Below are positions 9,283-18,402 of a stretch of DNA of 37,408 nt, one piece after another (position 1 is the stretch's first letter; the number at the start of each line of letters is the position of its first letter). Both the position numbers and the translations under genes were made by a program. The notes under the pieces were generated by a model that did no database searches, had not been told where the DNA came from, and saw only the letters and a program-made list of their open reading frames with translations. This DNA is from Candidatus Methanophagales archaeon ANME-1-THS (lineage in GTDB: Archaea; Halobacteriota; Syntropharchaeia; Alkanophagales; Methanospirareceae): positions 1 through 37,408 of the forward strand of contig RXIE01000130.1 in assembly GCA_004212135.1 (NCBI GenBank). The letters are read 5' to 3'.

Positions 9283-11016
9283 ATGTTTCTCGAATTTAAG
9301 CGTGAAGTTGAGCGCGTATTGAGGGACGCATTGCAAACGGCTTCTTTGAACTGCACGGATCTGGATCTCGACTTGGAGGAGAGCGAGCATGCGGATCTCT
9401 CATCACGAGTGGCCTTCTCCTTAGCGCGTATGTGCGACAAGCCACCGGCGATCATTGCAGCGGATATCGTGAGGCATATCGCGATACCCGCCGAAGACAC
9501 GTTCATCGCAGATGCCGGTGCCGTCGGACCCTATATCAACTTCTCAGTGAACGATTCCTTTGTGCATACGACCCTGGAGTGGATAAGAGGCGGTCTCAAG
9601 CAGCCAGGGCAGAAGAAAGGGAAGATTATTATTGAGCATACCTCGGCGAATCCTGATGGTCCTCTTCACATCGGGCATCTCAGAAACGCGGTTATTGGTG
9701 ACGTCCTGGTAAGAGTGTTAAAGCGTGCGGGCTACGAGGTAGAGACACACTATTACGTGAATGACATGGGGCGGCAAATAGCACTGGTTGTTTGGGGTGC
9801 AGAACGAATGGCGTATGATGAAACCAAAAAGGCCGACCATGCGGTTGCCAAGGTTTACATCGCGGCAAACAGATTGGTAGAGCAGAATGCTGAATTTGTG
9901 ACGGAAGTCGAGGAGCTCATGCGGAAATACGAGGCTGGCGATGAAACCGTGATACAGAAATATAACGCTGCGGTGAAGAAATGCCTCTCGGGAATCCAGG
10001 CATCCCTTGAACGGTTACAGATTCAGCATGATGTGATCGTGTGGGAAAGTGAGTTTGTGCGCGGAGGGGCGGTGGAAGCGGTGATCGAAGAGTTGAAGCA
10101 GAAAGGTGATATCAAACGTGACGGTTCTGCACTTGTGCTCCAGCTCGAGGGGATAGAAAAAGCCCTGGTAATCCAGAGGACTGACGGAACATCACTGTAC
10201 ACCACCCGAGATCTTGCGTATCATCGCTGGAAGGCAGGCAAAGGTGACCGGGTGATCGATGTCTTTGGTAAAGACCACGAACTGGTCTCCCAGCAATTGG
10301 TAAAAGCACTCGAACTACTGGATGTACGCGTGCCGGAATTTGTGATCTTCGAGTTCGTCTCCCTGCCAACCGGGTCGCTCTCCACGCGGGCTGGTCGGTA
10401 TATAGCCGCGGACGAACTCATGGACAAGATCGAGGAGCGGGCATATCAAGAGGTGGCTAAGAAAAGGGACGATCTGGATGAACGCAAGAAGCGTGAGATC
10501 GCGCGAAAAGTGGGCATTGGTGCGCTGCGGTATGATATGGTGAAAGTGTCGCCGGATAAACATATCCTGTTCAATTTTGATGAAGCGCTGGATATCGAGA
10601 AGAAAGGTGCCCCCTTCATTCAATATGCACATGCACGCGCGTGTAGCATCTTACACCTTGCGGTGAAGCGTGGCTATGCGGTTAGCGCTTACAAGGCTCA
10701 CGCAGTCACCGGGCAGAGCCCTGCAGAGGATTACAATGCCACGCTGCTTGCGCAGAGGAGCGAACGAGAGTTAATAACGAAGTTATCCAAGCTCAGTGCT
10801 ATTATAGACGAGGCATCTTCCGAGCTGAAGCCGCATCTCATTGCTAAATATGCGCGAGAGCTTGCGGAAAGTTTCAATTTGTTTTATAAAGATTGCCCCG
10901 TCTTAAATGCAGATGAGGAGTTAAGAAAAGCGAGACTTGTGCTCGTTGAGTGTGCACGAATCGTCCTCAGTGCTGTTTTAGATATGCTGGGCATCGAAGC
11001 GCCGAGCGAGATGTAG
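9283..11016 (+). CDS. argS: arginyl-tRNA synthetase
   Basis: SANPDGPLHIGHLRNAVIGDVLVRVLKRAGYEVETHYYVNDMGRQ (HIGH motif); FVSLPTGSLSTRAGRYIAADELMD; C-terminal DALR-like region. Confidence 0.95.
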   Translation: MFLEFKREVERVLRDALQTASLNCTDLDLDLEESEHADLSSRVAFSLARMCDKPPAIIAADIVRHIAIPAEDTFIADAGAVGPYINFSVNDSFVHTTLEWIRGGLKQPGQKKGKIIIEHTSANPDGPLHIGHLRNAVIGDVLVRVLKRAGYEVETHYYVNDMGRQIALVVWGAERMAYDETKKADHAVAKVYIAANRLVEQNAEFVTEVEELMRKYEAGDETVIQKYNAAVKKCLSGIQASLERLQIQHDVIVWESEFVRGGAVEAVIEELKQKGDIKRDGSALVLQLEGIEKALVIQRTDGTSLYTTRDLAYHRWKAGKGDRVIDVFGKDHELVSQQLVKALELLDVRVPEFVIFEFVSLPTGSLSTRAGRYIAADELMDKIEERAYQEVAKKRDDLDERKKREIARKVGIGALRYDMVKVSPDKHILFNFDEALDIEKKGAPFIQYAHARACSILHLAVKRGYAVSAYKAHAVTGQSPAEDYNATLLAQRSERELITKLSKLSAIIDEASSELKPHLIAKYARELAESFNLFYKDCPVLNADEELRKARLVLVECARIVLSAVLDMLGIEAPSEM

Positions 11017-11109
11017 ATTATCCCTAAGAGGGCGCACTCGTGGAGAAACGGGGTAAAAAAGGAGGGAAAAAGATCCCCCATTTTACGCGTTATTTACCTT
11101 TTACTTAAC

Positions 11110-13677
11110 TTATCTTCTTCTTATATCCCTTTCGATTACTCTGATTGTGTCACTGCCTTCAAACGGGGTACCATCCATAAGGTTTCCAGAGACCGTGAGT
11201 TCGACCTCAGATCCAGGTTCAATCCCACCGATGTCCTCTATCTCGAAGGTTGCGAGGTACCGATTATTGTGCGCGACCTTTCCTTTAACTGCAAATGCTC
11301 CTTCGCATACCAGCGAGCTGATGTTAACATCAGCGGCCCGGTAGCCGTACGGAAGCATGATCATCGCCGTCATTTTTCCTGAGCCTTTGAGGTTCAGCAC
11401 CGCAGGCATGATAACGACCTCCGTTGTGTCTTCTCGGCCTATCACTCTGACCGTGTCACTGCCTCCAAATGGTGTTCCGTCTTTGAGCTTTCCGGTTACC
11501 GTGAGTTTTACCTCTGATCCTGGTTGAACACCGACGAGGTCTTTTCGGGCGAAGATTGCTACTATCTGTTTATTGTTGCGAGTGATCCATCCTTTGATTG
11601 CAGGTGCTCCACCACATTCCACGGTGCTGATGTCAACATCAGCAGCTCGATAGCCGTTTGGCAGCGTGATAAACGCGAAGAACCTTCCGTTCCGGTTGAG
11701 GTTCAGCGTTTTTGGTTTGATAACGACCTGAGCAGGTATAATCGCCTTTGCAGCCGCTGCTGTGGTGAATCTGCCCTCCTCGCTCTCGACGGAGTTACCG
11801 TTCTGATCCGTGCTCGCTACGAGATAGTAATAAGTTCTCCCGGGCGATAGCCCGGTGAGGGTAACGCTGTGTGCGATCACCAGGGGTACATAGGAAGCGG
11901 TGAGCGGATAGCTTCTGGACTCAGTACCGTATCTTACCTGGCTATCTGAGGGTTTATTAGTAGTCCAGGATATCGTCGCGGAATCCGTCGTTATGCTCGT
12001 TACAGCAATATCGGTTAGGGTAAGCGGTGTGGTATCACGGACCAAGGGTAACCAATCCCCGCCACTCGGTATATTCCCCGAAGCGGTATACGGAACCAAG
12101 GTATCCCCAAGACCATCATTATCAGAATCCACTCCTTCATAATCAGCCCAGTAATTCCCACCGAGATAAGGGCCACCGAGGATGTTTGGTTCCCGGGTTT
12201 TCGAGCTATTCCAGCTATTAGTTCCAGACGACCACTGCCACGCGTTTTGTGTGTTGTCGAAGTAGTTGTTATAAATGGTGTTGCCTGAGGCCTCGAGGAA
12301 GATGCCGTAGTAGGTATTCGAGTTAGCCGTGTTGCCGGCGATCGTGTTTTCGGTCGAAGAATCCAAGTAAATACCATAGTGGTTGTTTGAGGCATTATTG
12401 CCGTAGATCACGTTGGGACTCGAATAATAGAGGTAAATCCCCTGCCCGTTACGTAAGGCGAGGTTGTCAGAGATCATATTGTTTGAGGATGCTTCCAGGT
12501 AGATGCCGGCGATTTCGTTCGCGTTAACTGAGTTGCCCGAGATGGTATTTTTGTGCGCAGCACCCAGGTAAATGCCGTAGTTGCTGTTTGAATCAACGGA
12601 GTTCTTAGAGATGATATTCTCAGATGAAGAAGAGAGGTCGATGCCGGAGTTTTTGTTTGAGCTGGCGGTGTTATCGGCGAAGGTGTTCTTATTCGAACGA
12701 GAGAGATAAATGCCTGACATGCTGTGTGCGTGAGCGGAGTTATTGGAGAAGGTGTTCTCATTAGACGAAAAGAGGGATATGCCTTGGTATTGATTCCCGG
12801 TAGCGGCGTTGCCTGAGAAGGTGTTGCTATGAGAAGAAGAGAGGTAAATGCCGTAGATCGTGTTAACATCGGCAGAGTTACCGGAGAAGGTGTTCCCATT
12901 TGAGGAATAGAGCGAGATACCAGAGAATCGGTTCGAATGAGCGGAGTTGCCCGCGACGATGTTTTCGTTTGATGCATAGAGGTGAATGCCCGGGTTATTG
13001 TTCGAGTGAGCGGTGTTGCCGAAGATCGTGTTGGAGCTTGAACGCAGGAGGTAAATGCCGTAATTCTTGTTCGAGCTCGCAACGTTGCTCGAGATAGTAT
13101 TCTCATGTGAGGAAGAGAGATAAATGCCGTAAAAGTTACTGCTGACATTGTTCTTCGAGATATCGCAGTGATTCACCTGGTCAAGGTATATACCTGCCGA
13201 ATATTCAGTATCACTCACCTCCGTTCCTGTAACCATAAATCCTGTTATCGTCGTATAATTCGCTTTCACATGGAAGACATGGTCGTACGGATTCGCTGCT
13301 TCGACCGTAATAGAAGAATCCTCCGCGCGAATCGTTAAATGAGGCACGGTGATATCGATATTCTCCTTTGTTCCCATGCTGGTATATGCAGCTCGAACGA
13401 CGATTTCATCGCCCTCCGTGGCATTATCCACCGCTTCTTGAATTGTCTGATTACCATCATCAGGTACATAAATCGTTGTTGCACCTGCGAGCGCGGTAAC
13501 CAAAACGAGCACTGAAATGACGAACGTCGCGATCACCAAACCTGAGCGTACAAACGAAGCTGTAGGAAGATGGGTTTTACGGCCAATAGTTTGACGAAGG
13601 CTTTTAAAAAACTCATGGATTCTACCATTTCGTTCTCGGCTATACCCGTTTGTGGTCTGCTGCTCAATTTGCATCAT
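11110..13677 (-). CDS. right-handed parallel beta-helix (NosD/PbH1-type) surface protein with fibronectin-III-like and duplicated C-terminal modules
   Basis: Start MMQIEQQTTNG preceded by GAGGAG; one N-terminal TM; YVPDDGNQTIQEAVDNATEGDEIVV; many NTISGNxAxSNxxxGIYLSSS repeats; TDIAVTSITTDSATISWTTNKPSDSQVRYG (FN3-like); two ~100-aa C-terminal repeats. Confidence 0.85.
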   Translation of the reverse strand: MMQIEQQTTNGYSRERNGRIHEFFKSLRQTIGRKTHLPTASFVRSGLVIATFVISVLVLVTALAGATTIYVPDDGNQTIQEAVDNATEGDEIVVRAAYTSMGTKENIDITVPHLTIRAEDSSITVEAANPYDHVFHVKANYTTITGFMVTGTEVSDTEYSAGIYLDQVNHCDISKNNVSSNFYGIYLSSSHENTISSNVASSNKNYGIYLLRSSSNTIFGNTAHSNNNPGIHLYASNENIVAGNSAHSNRFSGISLYSSNGNTFSGNSADVNTIYGIYLSSSHSNTFSGNAATGNQYQGISLFSSNENTFSNNSAHAHSMSGIYLSRSNKNTFADNTASSNKNSGIDLSSSSENIISKNSVDSNSNYGIYLGAAHKNTISGNSVNANEIAGIYLEASSNNMISDNLALRNGQGIYLYYSSPNVIYGNNASNNHYGIYLDSSTENTIAGNTANSNTYYGIFLEASGNTIYNNYFDNTQNAWQWSSGTNSWNSSKTREPNILGGPYLGGNYWADYEGVDSDNDGLGDTLVPYTASGNIPSGGDWLPLVRDTTPLTLTDIAVTSITTDSATISWTTNKPSDSQVRYGTESRSYPLTASYVPLVIAHSVTLTGLSPGRTYYYLVASTDQNGNSVESEEGRFTTAAAAKAIIPAQVVIKPKTLNLNRNGRFFAFITLPNGYRAADVDISTVECGGAPAIKGWITRNNKQIVAIFARKDLVGVQPGSEVKLTVTGKLKDGTPFGGSDTVRVIGREDTTEVVIMPAVLNLKGSGKMTAMIMLPYGYRAADVNISSLVCEGAFAVKGKVAHNNRYLATFEIEDIGGIEPGSEVELTVSGNLMDGTPFEGSDTIRVIERDIRRR
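11113..11735 (-). repeat. tandem duplication of a ~100-aa C-terminal module in the surface protein
   Basis: NLNRNGRFFAFITLPNGYRAADVDISTVECGGAPAIKG...GSDTVRVIGRED versus NLKGSGKMTAMIMLPYGYRAADVNISSLVCEGAFAVKG...GSDTIRVIERD. Confidence 0.75.
12260..13165 (-). repeat. tandem ~23-residue (~69 nt) PbH1 repeats within the surface protein
   Basis: Repeated 'NTxxGNxAxSNxxxGIYLxxSSx' register seen about 12-13 times in the translation. Confidence 0.8.
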
Positions 13678-13945
13678 GTTGATCATCTCCTCGAATATTG
13701 CTAAAATGGGTAAACGTATGGAGCTATATATCACTTCCGAACACGGGGAAAAAAATTCGTAATCCTGTAAAAAAACCTGAAAAACTTTTAATTTTTCTTG
13801 AAGTGGTAAGCAATATTCTTATAATCAAGCAGTCTTCTTACGATTTAATCCCCTGGCTTCCTGCGGTGATTATCTGATGGAACTGCTCGGGCATGCGTTC
13901 TATTCAGGGGTGATTTGAATGGCTTTGCTGCTCAAAGGCACGTGC

Positions 13946-14758
13946 TTACTCCGGTTCTCTAAAGGTGCCTATGCGGTACTCAGCCTTATACGGGTCATAG
14001 ACCGTATTATTCCGATAATCGACTGATAAATAGATTGCCCAATAGCCATAACGTCCCTCGTCGAGAAGGATTTGGATTGTATGCGTAGTATGGAAGGCCA
14101 TTTGAATAGAACGATCCTCATACGAATAGAATTTCCAGAACGGGTCAATGATGAACCAGTTCGATAAATCCCGCCAGTTACCACCCGTGTATATAATGCC
14201 GTATGCATGGATATTTGAGGATCCCCAGGCGATCGTCTTCGGGCCCAGTTCTTTATAGGCCAATCTGCAGAGATCGCGCGCGTAATGGACACAGACTGCG
14301 CTGTCATTCTTGGGCGATTCGAGGCTTGTATACTGCGTTACCCACGTCACGGTCCGATTTGGATTGAGTGGATACATAACCTCATCGAGGATCATAGCAG
14401 GCTCTTTGCTTCGATCTATCGTGTAATTGGAGAGGTTCCAGGCAGAGATGTTTACCGCAACCCGATACTGATAATCCAGTGGGACATGATCGGCGAAATA
14501 AAAAAAGTCTTTGTAATCACAGCGAAGATCCGCATTCAAATCCCAGGGTACGAACCGGTGGTATTCCTCATTGAAGTGCGACTTCAGGATATTGAGGTCC
14601 ACCTGGTTGATAAAGCCATCATTGTTAAAATCAAGGTCAATCAGCGCGATGGCAGGTTGTTCTGGCTGCTCGCTGCACGCTCCGGGAGTGAACAGGTAGA
14701 AAAGCACAAACACCAAGACTAGAGATACGTTTCCAGCGAAAGAACTCAGCGTTTTCAT
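13946..14758 (-). CDS. secreted dockerin-like (EF-hand) + transglutaminase-like domain protein
   Basis: Signal-like N-terminus; IDLDFNNDGFINQVDLNILKSHF ... WDLNADLRCDYKDFFYFADH (dockerin/EF-hand pair); Cys-His-Asp-like order VCVHYARDLCR / NIHAYGIIYTGG / WFIIDPFWKF. Confidence 0.65.
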   Translation of the reverse strand: MKTLSSFAGNVSLVLVFVLFYLFTPGACSEQPEQPAIALIDLDFNNDGFINQVDLNILKSHFNEEYHRFVPWDLNADLRCDYKDFFYFADHVPLDYQYRVAVNISAWNLSNYTIDRSKEPAMILDEVMYPLNPNRTVTWVTQYTSLESPKNDSAVCVHYARDLCRLAYKELGPKTIAWGSSNIHAYGIIYTGGNWRDLSNWFIIDPFWKFYSYEDRSIQMAFHTTHTIQILLDEGRYGYWAIYLSVDYRNNTVYDPYKAEYRIGTFREPE

Positions 14759-14881
14759 CTGCGCGTCTCTACTCCCTCCTCATTTATGGTTTTACTCTTG
14801 CTCTTCTCCGTTAGGTGAGTATGAACACAGCGGTATAAAAATGAAACGCTCCGAGGCATGTATCAGCTCAGCAGAGGCTAC

Positions 14882-15760
14882 TTATGTTTCTTTGGGTTCA
14901 CACTGCGGTTCGATATGGATGGTCGGCTCGACATTCATTTCTCTTCTCATAGCCTCTTCTAGGCGTGTGGCCAGGTCATGCGCCTCCCTCACGGTCATTT
15001 CATAGGGGAGTTTTATATGGAGTGATACCTCAATGTGGTCGCCATATCGGTGTACATGTACATGGTGTAAGCACGAGACCGCGGGAGCAATACGCTTGGT
15101 CAAATTTTTTATTTTATATTCAAGGAGCGGATCGATTCGTTCTCCCAATAATGAACTCACGGGACCTTTTAAAATGTCATAGGTAGCGTATAGAATGAGT
15201 GCGGATACGCAGATCCCCATAACCCCGTCGATCCACCACAGATATGCGCCTGCTAATGCTCCAACCACGATTAAGCCTGAAGCGATTGCGTCACTTCGGT
15301 GATGCCATCCATCAGCCAGAAGCGCTTGCGAGTGTATCTGTTTACCGGCCCAGAATGAGAATTGCGCGAGTGCTTCCTTTAGAATTACGGATATAACGAA
15401 GATGATAATAGCTAAGGATGCGAACGCTGCTGCCTGATAGGTCTGTAACCGCAGAATTGATTCTTTGAGGAAATTGAAACCGACCAGGGCGAGTAATGTA
15501 CCGATAATAATAGCGCTGATCACTTCTGCCCGTCCGTGCCCAAAGGGGTGTTGTTTATCCGCAGGCCGGGCAGCGATCATGAAACTTATCACTATAATTA
15601 CTGAAGTGAATGTATCGGACATGGTATGCCATGCATCGGCGATCATTGCCACGGAATCAGATTTAAGGCCGGCCCAATACTTAAATCCAAAGAGAATTAC
15701 GTTAAGTACAATCGAAAGCCAACCTTCAAGGTATCCAAGTCGCTGGGGTTTATCAGGCAT
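14882..15760 (-). CDS. cation diffusion facilitator (CDF) family transporter
   Basis: SDSVAMIADAWHTMSDTFTSVIIVI, HPFGHGRAEVISAIIIG, ALLADGWHHRSDAIASG; C-terminal cytoplasmic domain HHVHVHRYGDHIEVSLHIKLP. Confidence 0.95.
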   Translation of the reverse strand: MPDKPQRLGYLEGWLSIVLNVILFGFKYWAGLKSDSVAMIADAWHTMSDTFTSVIIVISFMIAARPADKQHPFGHGRAEVISAIIIGTLLALVGFNFLKESILRLQTYQAAAFASLAIIIFVISVILKEALAQFSFWAGKQIHSQALLADGWHHRSDAIASGLIVVGALAGAYLWWIDGVMGICVSALILYATYDILKGPVSSLLGERIDPLLEYKIKNLTKRIAPAVSCLHHVHVHRYGDHIEVSLHIKLPYEMTVREAHDLATRLEEAMRREMNVEPTIHIEPQCEPKET

Positions 15761-15822
15761 ATATCCATAAGATATCTCCTTGAATTATAAAGGAGCGTAC
15801 CCATGAAATCTAAGCTACGTCT

Positions 15823-16887
15823 TCACAACCACTTTTTTCTCTTGAAGTACAGGAGCATTGAGATAACCACCGCACCGATCACCAGCCAGACGAAAGGATA
15901 CCCCCACCGCCATTCCAGTTCGGGCATGTACTCGAAATTCATGCCATAAATGCCGGCTATGAACGTAAGGGGAATAAATATGGTGGCTATAATCGTGAGT
16001 ACCTTTATCACCTCATTCATTTTATTGCTGATGCTCGAGAGATAGATATCGACCATTCCAGAGATCATCTCCCGGAACGTCTCTATGCTCTCAATGACCT
16101 GAATAGTATGGTCATGGACGTCTCTGAGATAAATGCTCGTAGTTGCTTGAATGAGCGGTGATTCAGCCCTTTGCAGTCCTCCGATCACTTCTCGCAAGGG
16201 CCACACGGACTTACTGAGCAGGATCAGCTCTCGTTTTAATCGGTGGATTCTTTGTAACGTTTCTGGTGTCGGATTGGTGACCAATTCCTCCTCTATATCC
16301 TCAATCTTCTCCTCTATATGTTCAAGGATAAGGAAATAGGTATCCACGATTGCATCGATTAACGTGTAGGCGAGATAATCCGCGCCTGCCTTTCGTATCC
16401 GCCCTTTTGCATTCCTGATTCGTTCTCGTATAGTAGTGAAGACGTCATCTTCACGTTCTTGAAACGAGATAACGAAATGAGAGCCGAGAATCAAACTGAT
16501 CTGTTCTGCGGTTACTTCATGTGCTCTCTCCCCATAATACAGCATTTTTAAGACGATGTAGATATAATGCTCGAAATCCTCCATCTTTGGTCGCTGGTTT
16601 GTATTCAGAATGTCTTCGAGGAGAAGCGGGTGGAAGCCGAACTGTTTGCCGATCTTTTCGATGATCGCCACATCATGAAGTCCGTCGATGTTTATCCAGG
16701 TTACCGTTGGTGTATCCTTAAATGGAAAACAGTCCTCAACGCGTTCGACCTCTTTCTCTTGAAATTGCGTCTCATCATAATCAATGAGTGTAATCTTTAC
16801 CTTCTCGGTCCTCCTCTCACCGATATGCATGAGTGTGCCGGGAGGAAGCCCGGCCTTCTTCGATCGTTTTCTGACGCGTTCAGGCAT
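15823..16887 (-). CDS. corA: CorA family magnesium/cobalt transporter
   Basis: Start MPERVRKRSKKAGLPPG; C-terminal YGMNFEYMPELEWRWGYP with GMN motif and two terminal TMs. Confidence 0.92.
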   Translation of the reverse strand: MPERVRKRSKKAGLPPGTLMHIGERRTEKVKITLIDYDETQFQEKEVERVEDCFPFKDTPTVTWINIDGLHDVAIIEKIGKQFGFHPLLLEDILNTNQRPKMEDFEHYIYIVLKMLYYGERAHEVTAEQISLILGSHFVISFQEREDDVFTTIRERIRNAKGRIRKAGADYLAYTLIDAIVDTYFLILEHIEEKIEDIEEELVTNPTPETLQRIHRLKRELILLSKSVWPLREVIGGLQRAESPLIQATTSIYLRDVHDHTIQVIESIETFREMISGMVDIYLSSISNKMNEVIKVLTIIATIFIPLTFIAGIYGMNFEYMPELEWRWGYPFVWLVIGAVVISMLLYFKRKKWL

Positions 16888-17044
16888 GCCGTTCACCTCA
16901 GTCTTAATGTTTCTACTGCTCGTGTATTCATGATTCTTTCGCAATTTCTAATAATTATATCATATCTTTGTCAGAGTTCTGAAACGAAGAGCGTCACAGA
17001 AGTGCAAGAGCCTATGAGACGTCCTTACGAATGGTATATGGGCA

Positions 17045-18304
17045 TTAGAATGCATGGGGCCAGATGTCCTTGAAAAGGGATAAGATATCGTCTGCGGCGT
17101 TGATCTGGATATCAATGTTATTTTGATTGAAGATATCTTCAAGCTCACCTGAAACCTCACTCGAGATATAGATCCTCGAACAATTCTGTAAGAAGCTCGG
17201 TTCCTGGTCCTGAAAAATATGACCCAGCCATTCAACGATCATACGACCCGGCGGACGAATTCGACCGGTTAAGTCAACCTCGCCAGTAAAGATCGAACTG
17301 GCAGGGATGCGTTCCCGAAGGTATGAGGTCACTATGCCTAATGCAATGGGTAAATCGAACCCGATATGATATCCTCTACTACCTCGTACATAGCAATTTA
17401 CTTCAAACGTCAAATTAGAGATGTCGATCTCCGGCAATTGGCTCAATACGGTAAGCAATTGCTTTAAGCGTTCCGAAGGTAAATAGGGAGCACGCAATTT
17501 AGGTCGCTCCCCATACTTGGGGATAAGAACATTTGCTTGAACTTCTGTAATCATAGGCGATCTCAGTTCATAATCATAACCAACGGTATGCACAATCACA
17601 TTTGACGGTGTCGCGTAGGGCGAGGGGACTAACCTGCCCTTTTTATCCATGGTCAATGTTACGGGATCTAACCGAGCGGGGCCATATCTATTCTTGGGAA
17701 CAAAGAGCGGGCGAAGTTTAAACGCTCTCCGGAGATGAATAATCGCATCTACTTCATGCTCTAAATCCTTTGGACCCGCGATTTTTCCGTCTTTTGTCAC
17801 ATGACCAATCAGGATCGAGGTGATCCCATGATTTTTAGCGGCGTACGTGAAGGAATACAATTTTCTATACGAAGCTCGGGCGGTTGAAGCAGTGCCACCA
17901 CCTTGGACTGAGTCGATAGCAATTGCTGAGACATCTGAATATGGCTGATCGGGTAAGAAGAGATGGTGATGCCAGAATTCCAAGTCCTCAATTCTCACGA
18001 GGTGTTCTATCAAAAAATTCTCTTTTACCCGGTTTGGTAACTCTCCTTCTTCACTGAGCACGCGTTTTGCCACGGATAGCAGATCAAATTGGGTCTGTTC
18101 GTTGGTAAGGTACAACACTTTGTTTCCTTGAAGCGCCAGATCGCCGAATATCTGAATCGCTAATGTCGTTTTTCCAATGCCCGGCTCTCCGGCTAAGAGA
18201 TAAATGCCCCCTTTCCTTATACCCGCGATTTCCTGAAGCCAGGGCATAGAGGGAAGATTTAAGTGTTCAATGCTCGCTTCTCGAATATCCCCCAATCTGG
18301 GCAT
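17045..18304 (-). CDS. Sms/RadA (bacterial-type)-like RecA-fold ATPase with Lon-like C-terminal domain
   Basis: Walker A AGEPGIGKTTLAIQI; ITSILIGHVTKDGKIAGPKDLEHEVDAIIHL; KNRYG motif; C-terminal YHIGFDLPIALGIVTSYLRERIPASSIFTGEVDLTGRIRP; no N-terminal CxxC zinc finger. Confidence 0.8.
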   Translation of the reverse strand: MPRLGDIREASIEHLNLPSMPWLQEIAGIRKGGIYLLAGEPGIGKTTLAIQIFGDLALQGNKVLYLTNEQTQFDLLSVAKRVLSEEGELPNRVKENFLIEHLVRIEDLEFWHHHLFLPDQPYSDVSAIAIDSVQGGGTASTARASYRKLYSFTYAAKNHGITSILIGHVTKDGKIAGPKDLEHEVDAIIHLRRAFKLRPLFVPKNRYGPARLDPVTLTMDKKGRLVPSPYATPSNVIVHTVGYDYELRSPMITEVQANVLIPKYGERPKLRAPYLPSERLKQLLTVLSQLPEIDISNLTFEVNCYVRGSRGYHIGFDLPIALGIVTSYLRERIPASSIFTGEVDLTGRIRPPGRMIVEWLGHIFQDQEPSFLQNCSRIYISSEVSGELEDIFNQNNIDIQINAADDILSLFKDIWPHAF

Positions 18305-18402
18305 CCACTATCCCCTCTTGTAGAACAAAAATAAGCTTTTTAATAAAAATCTTTGCATGGCTTTGGCTTTTTTGCACCCAATCAGTTCGACGGATTGGTA
18401 GC

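Noticed and set aside
12474-13148. 224-aa minus-strand ORF (MSAVTFTAFISLPHMRILSRATLR...) and similar overlapping frames
   Set aside because: Shadow ORF of the repetitive beta-helix gene in another frame; low-complexity Thr/Ser/Arg composition with no recognisable domain.
12260-13165. Regularly spaced repeats mistaken for a CRISPR-like array
   Set aside because: The ~69-nt periodicity is the codon-level PbH1 repeat of a beta-helix protein; no spacer/identical-repeat structure and no cas genes.
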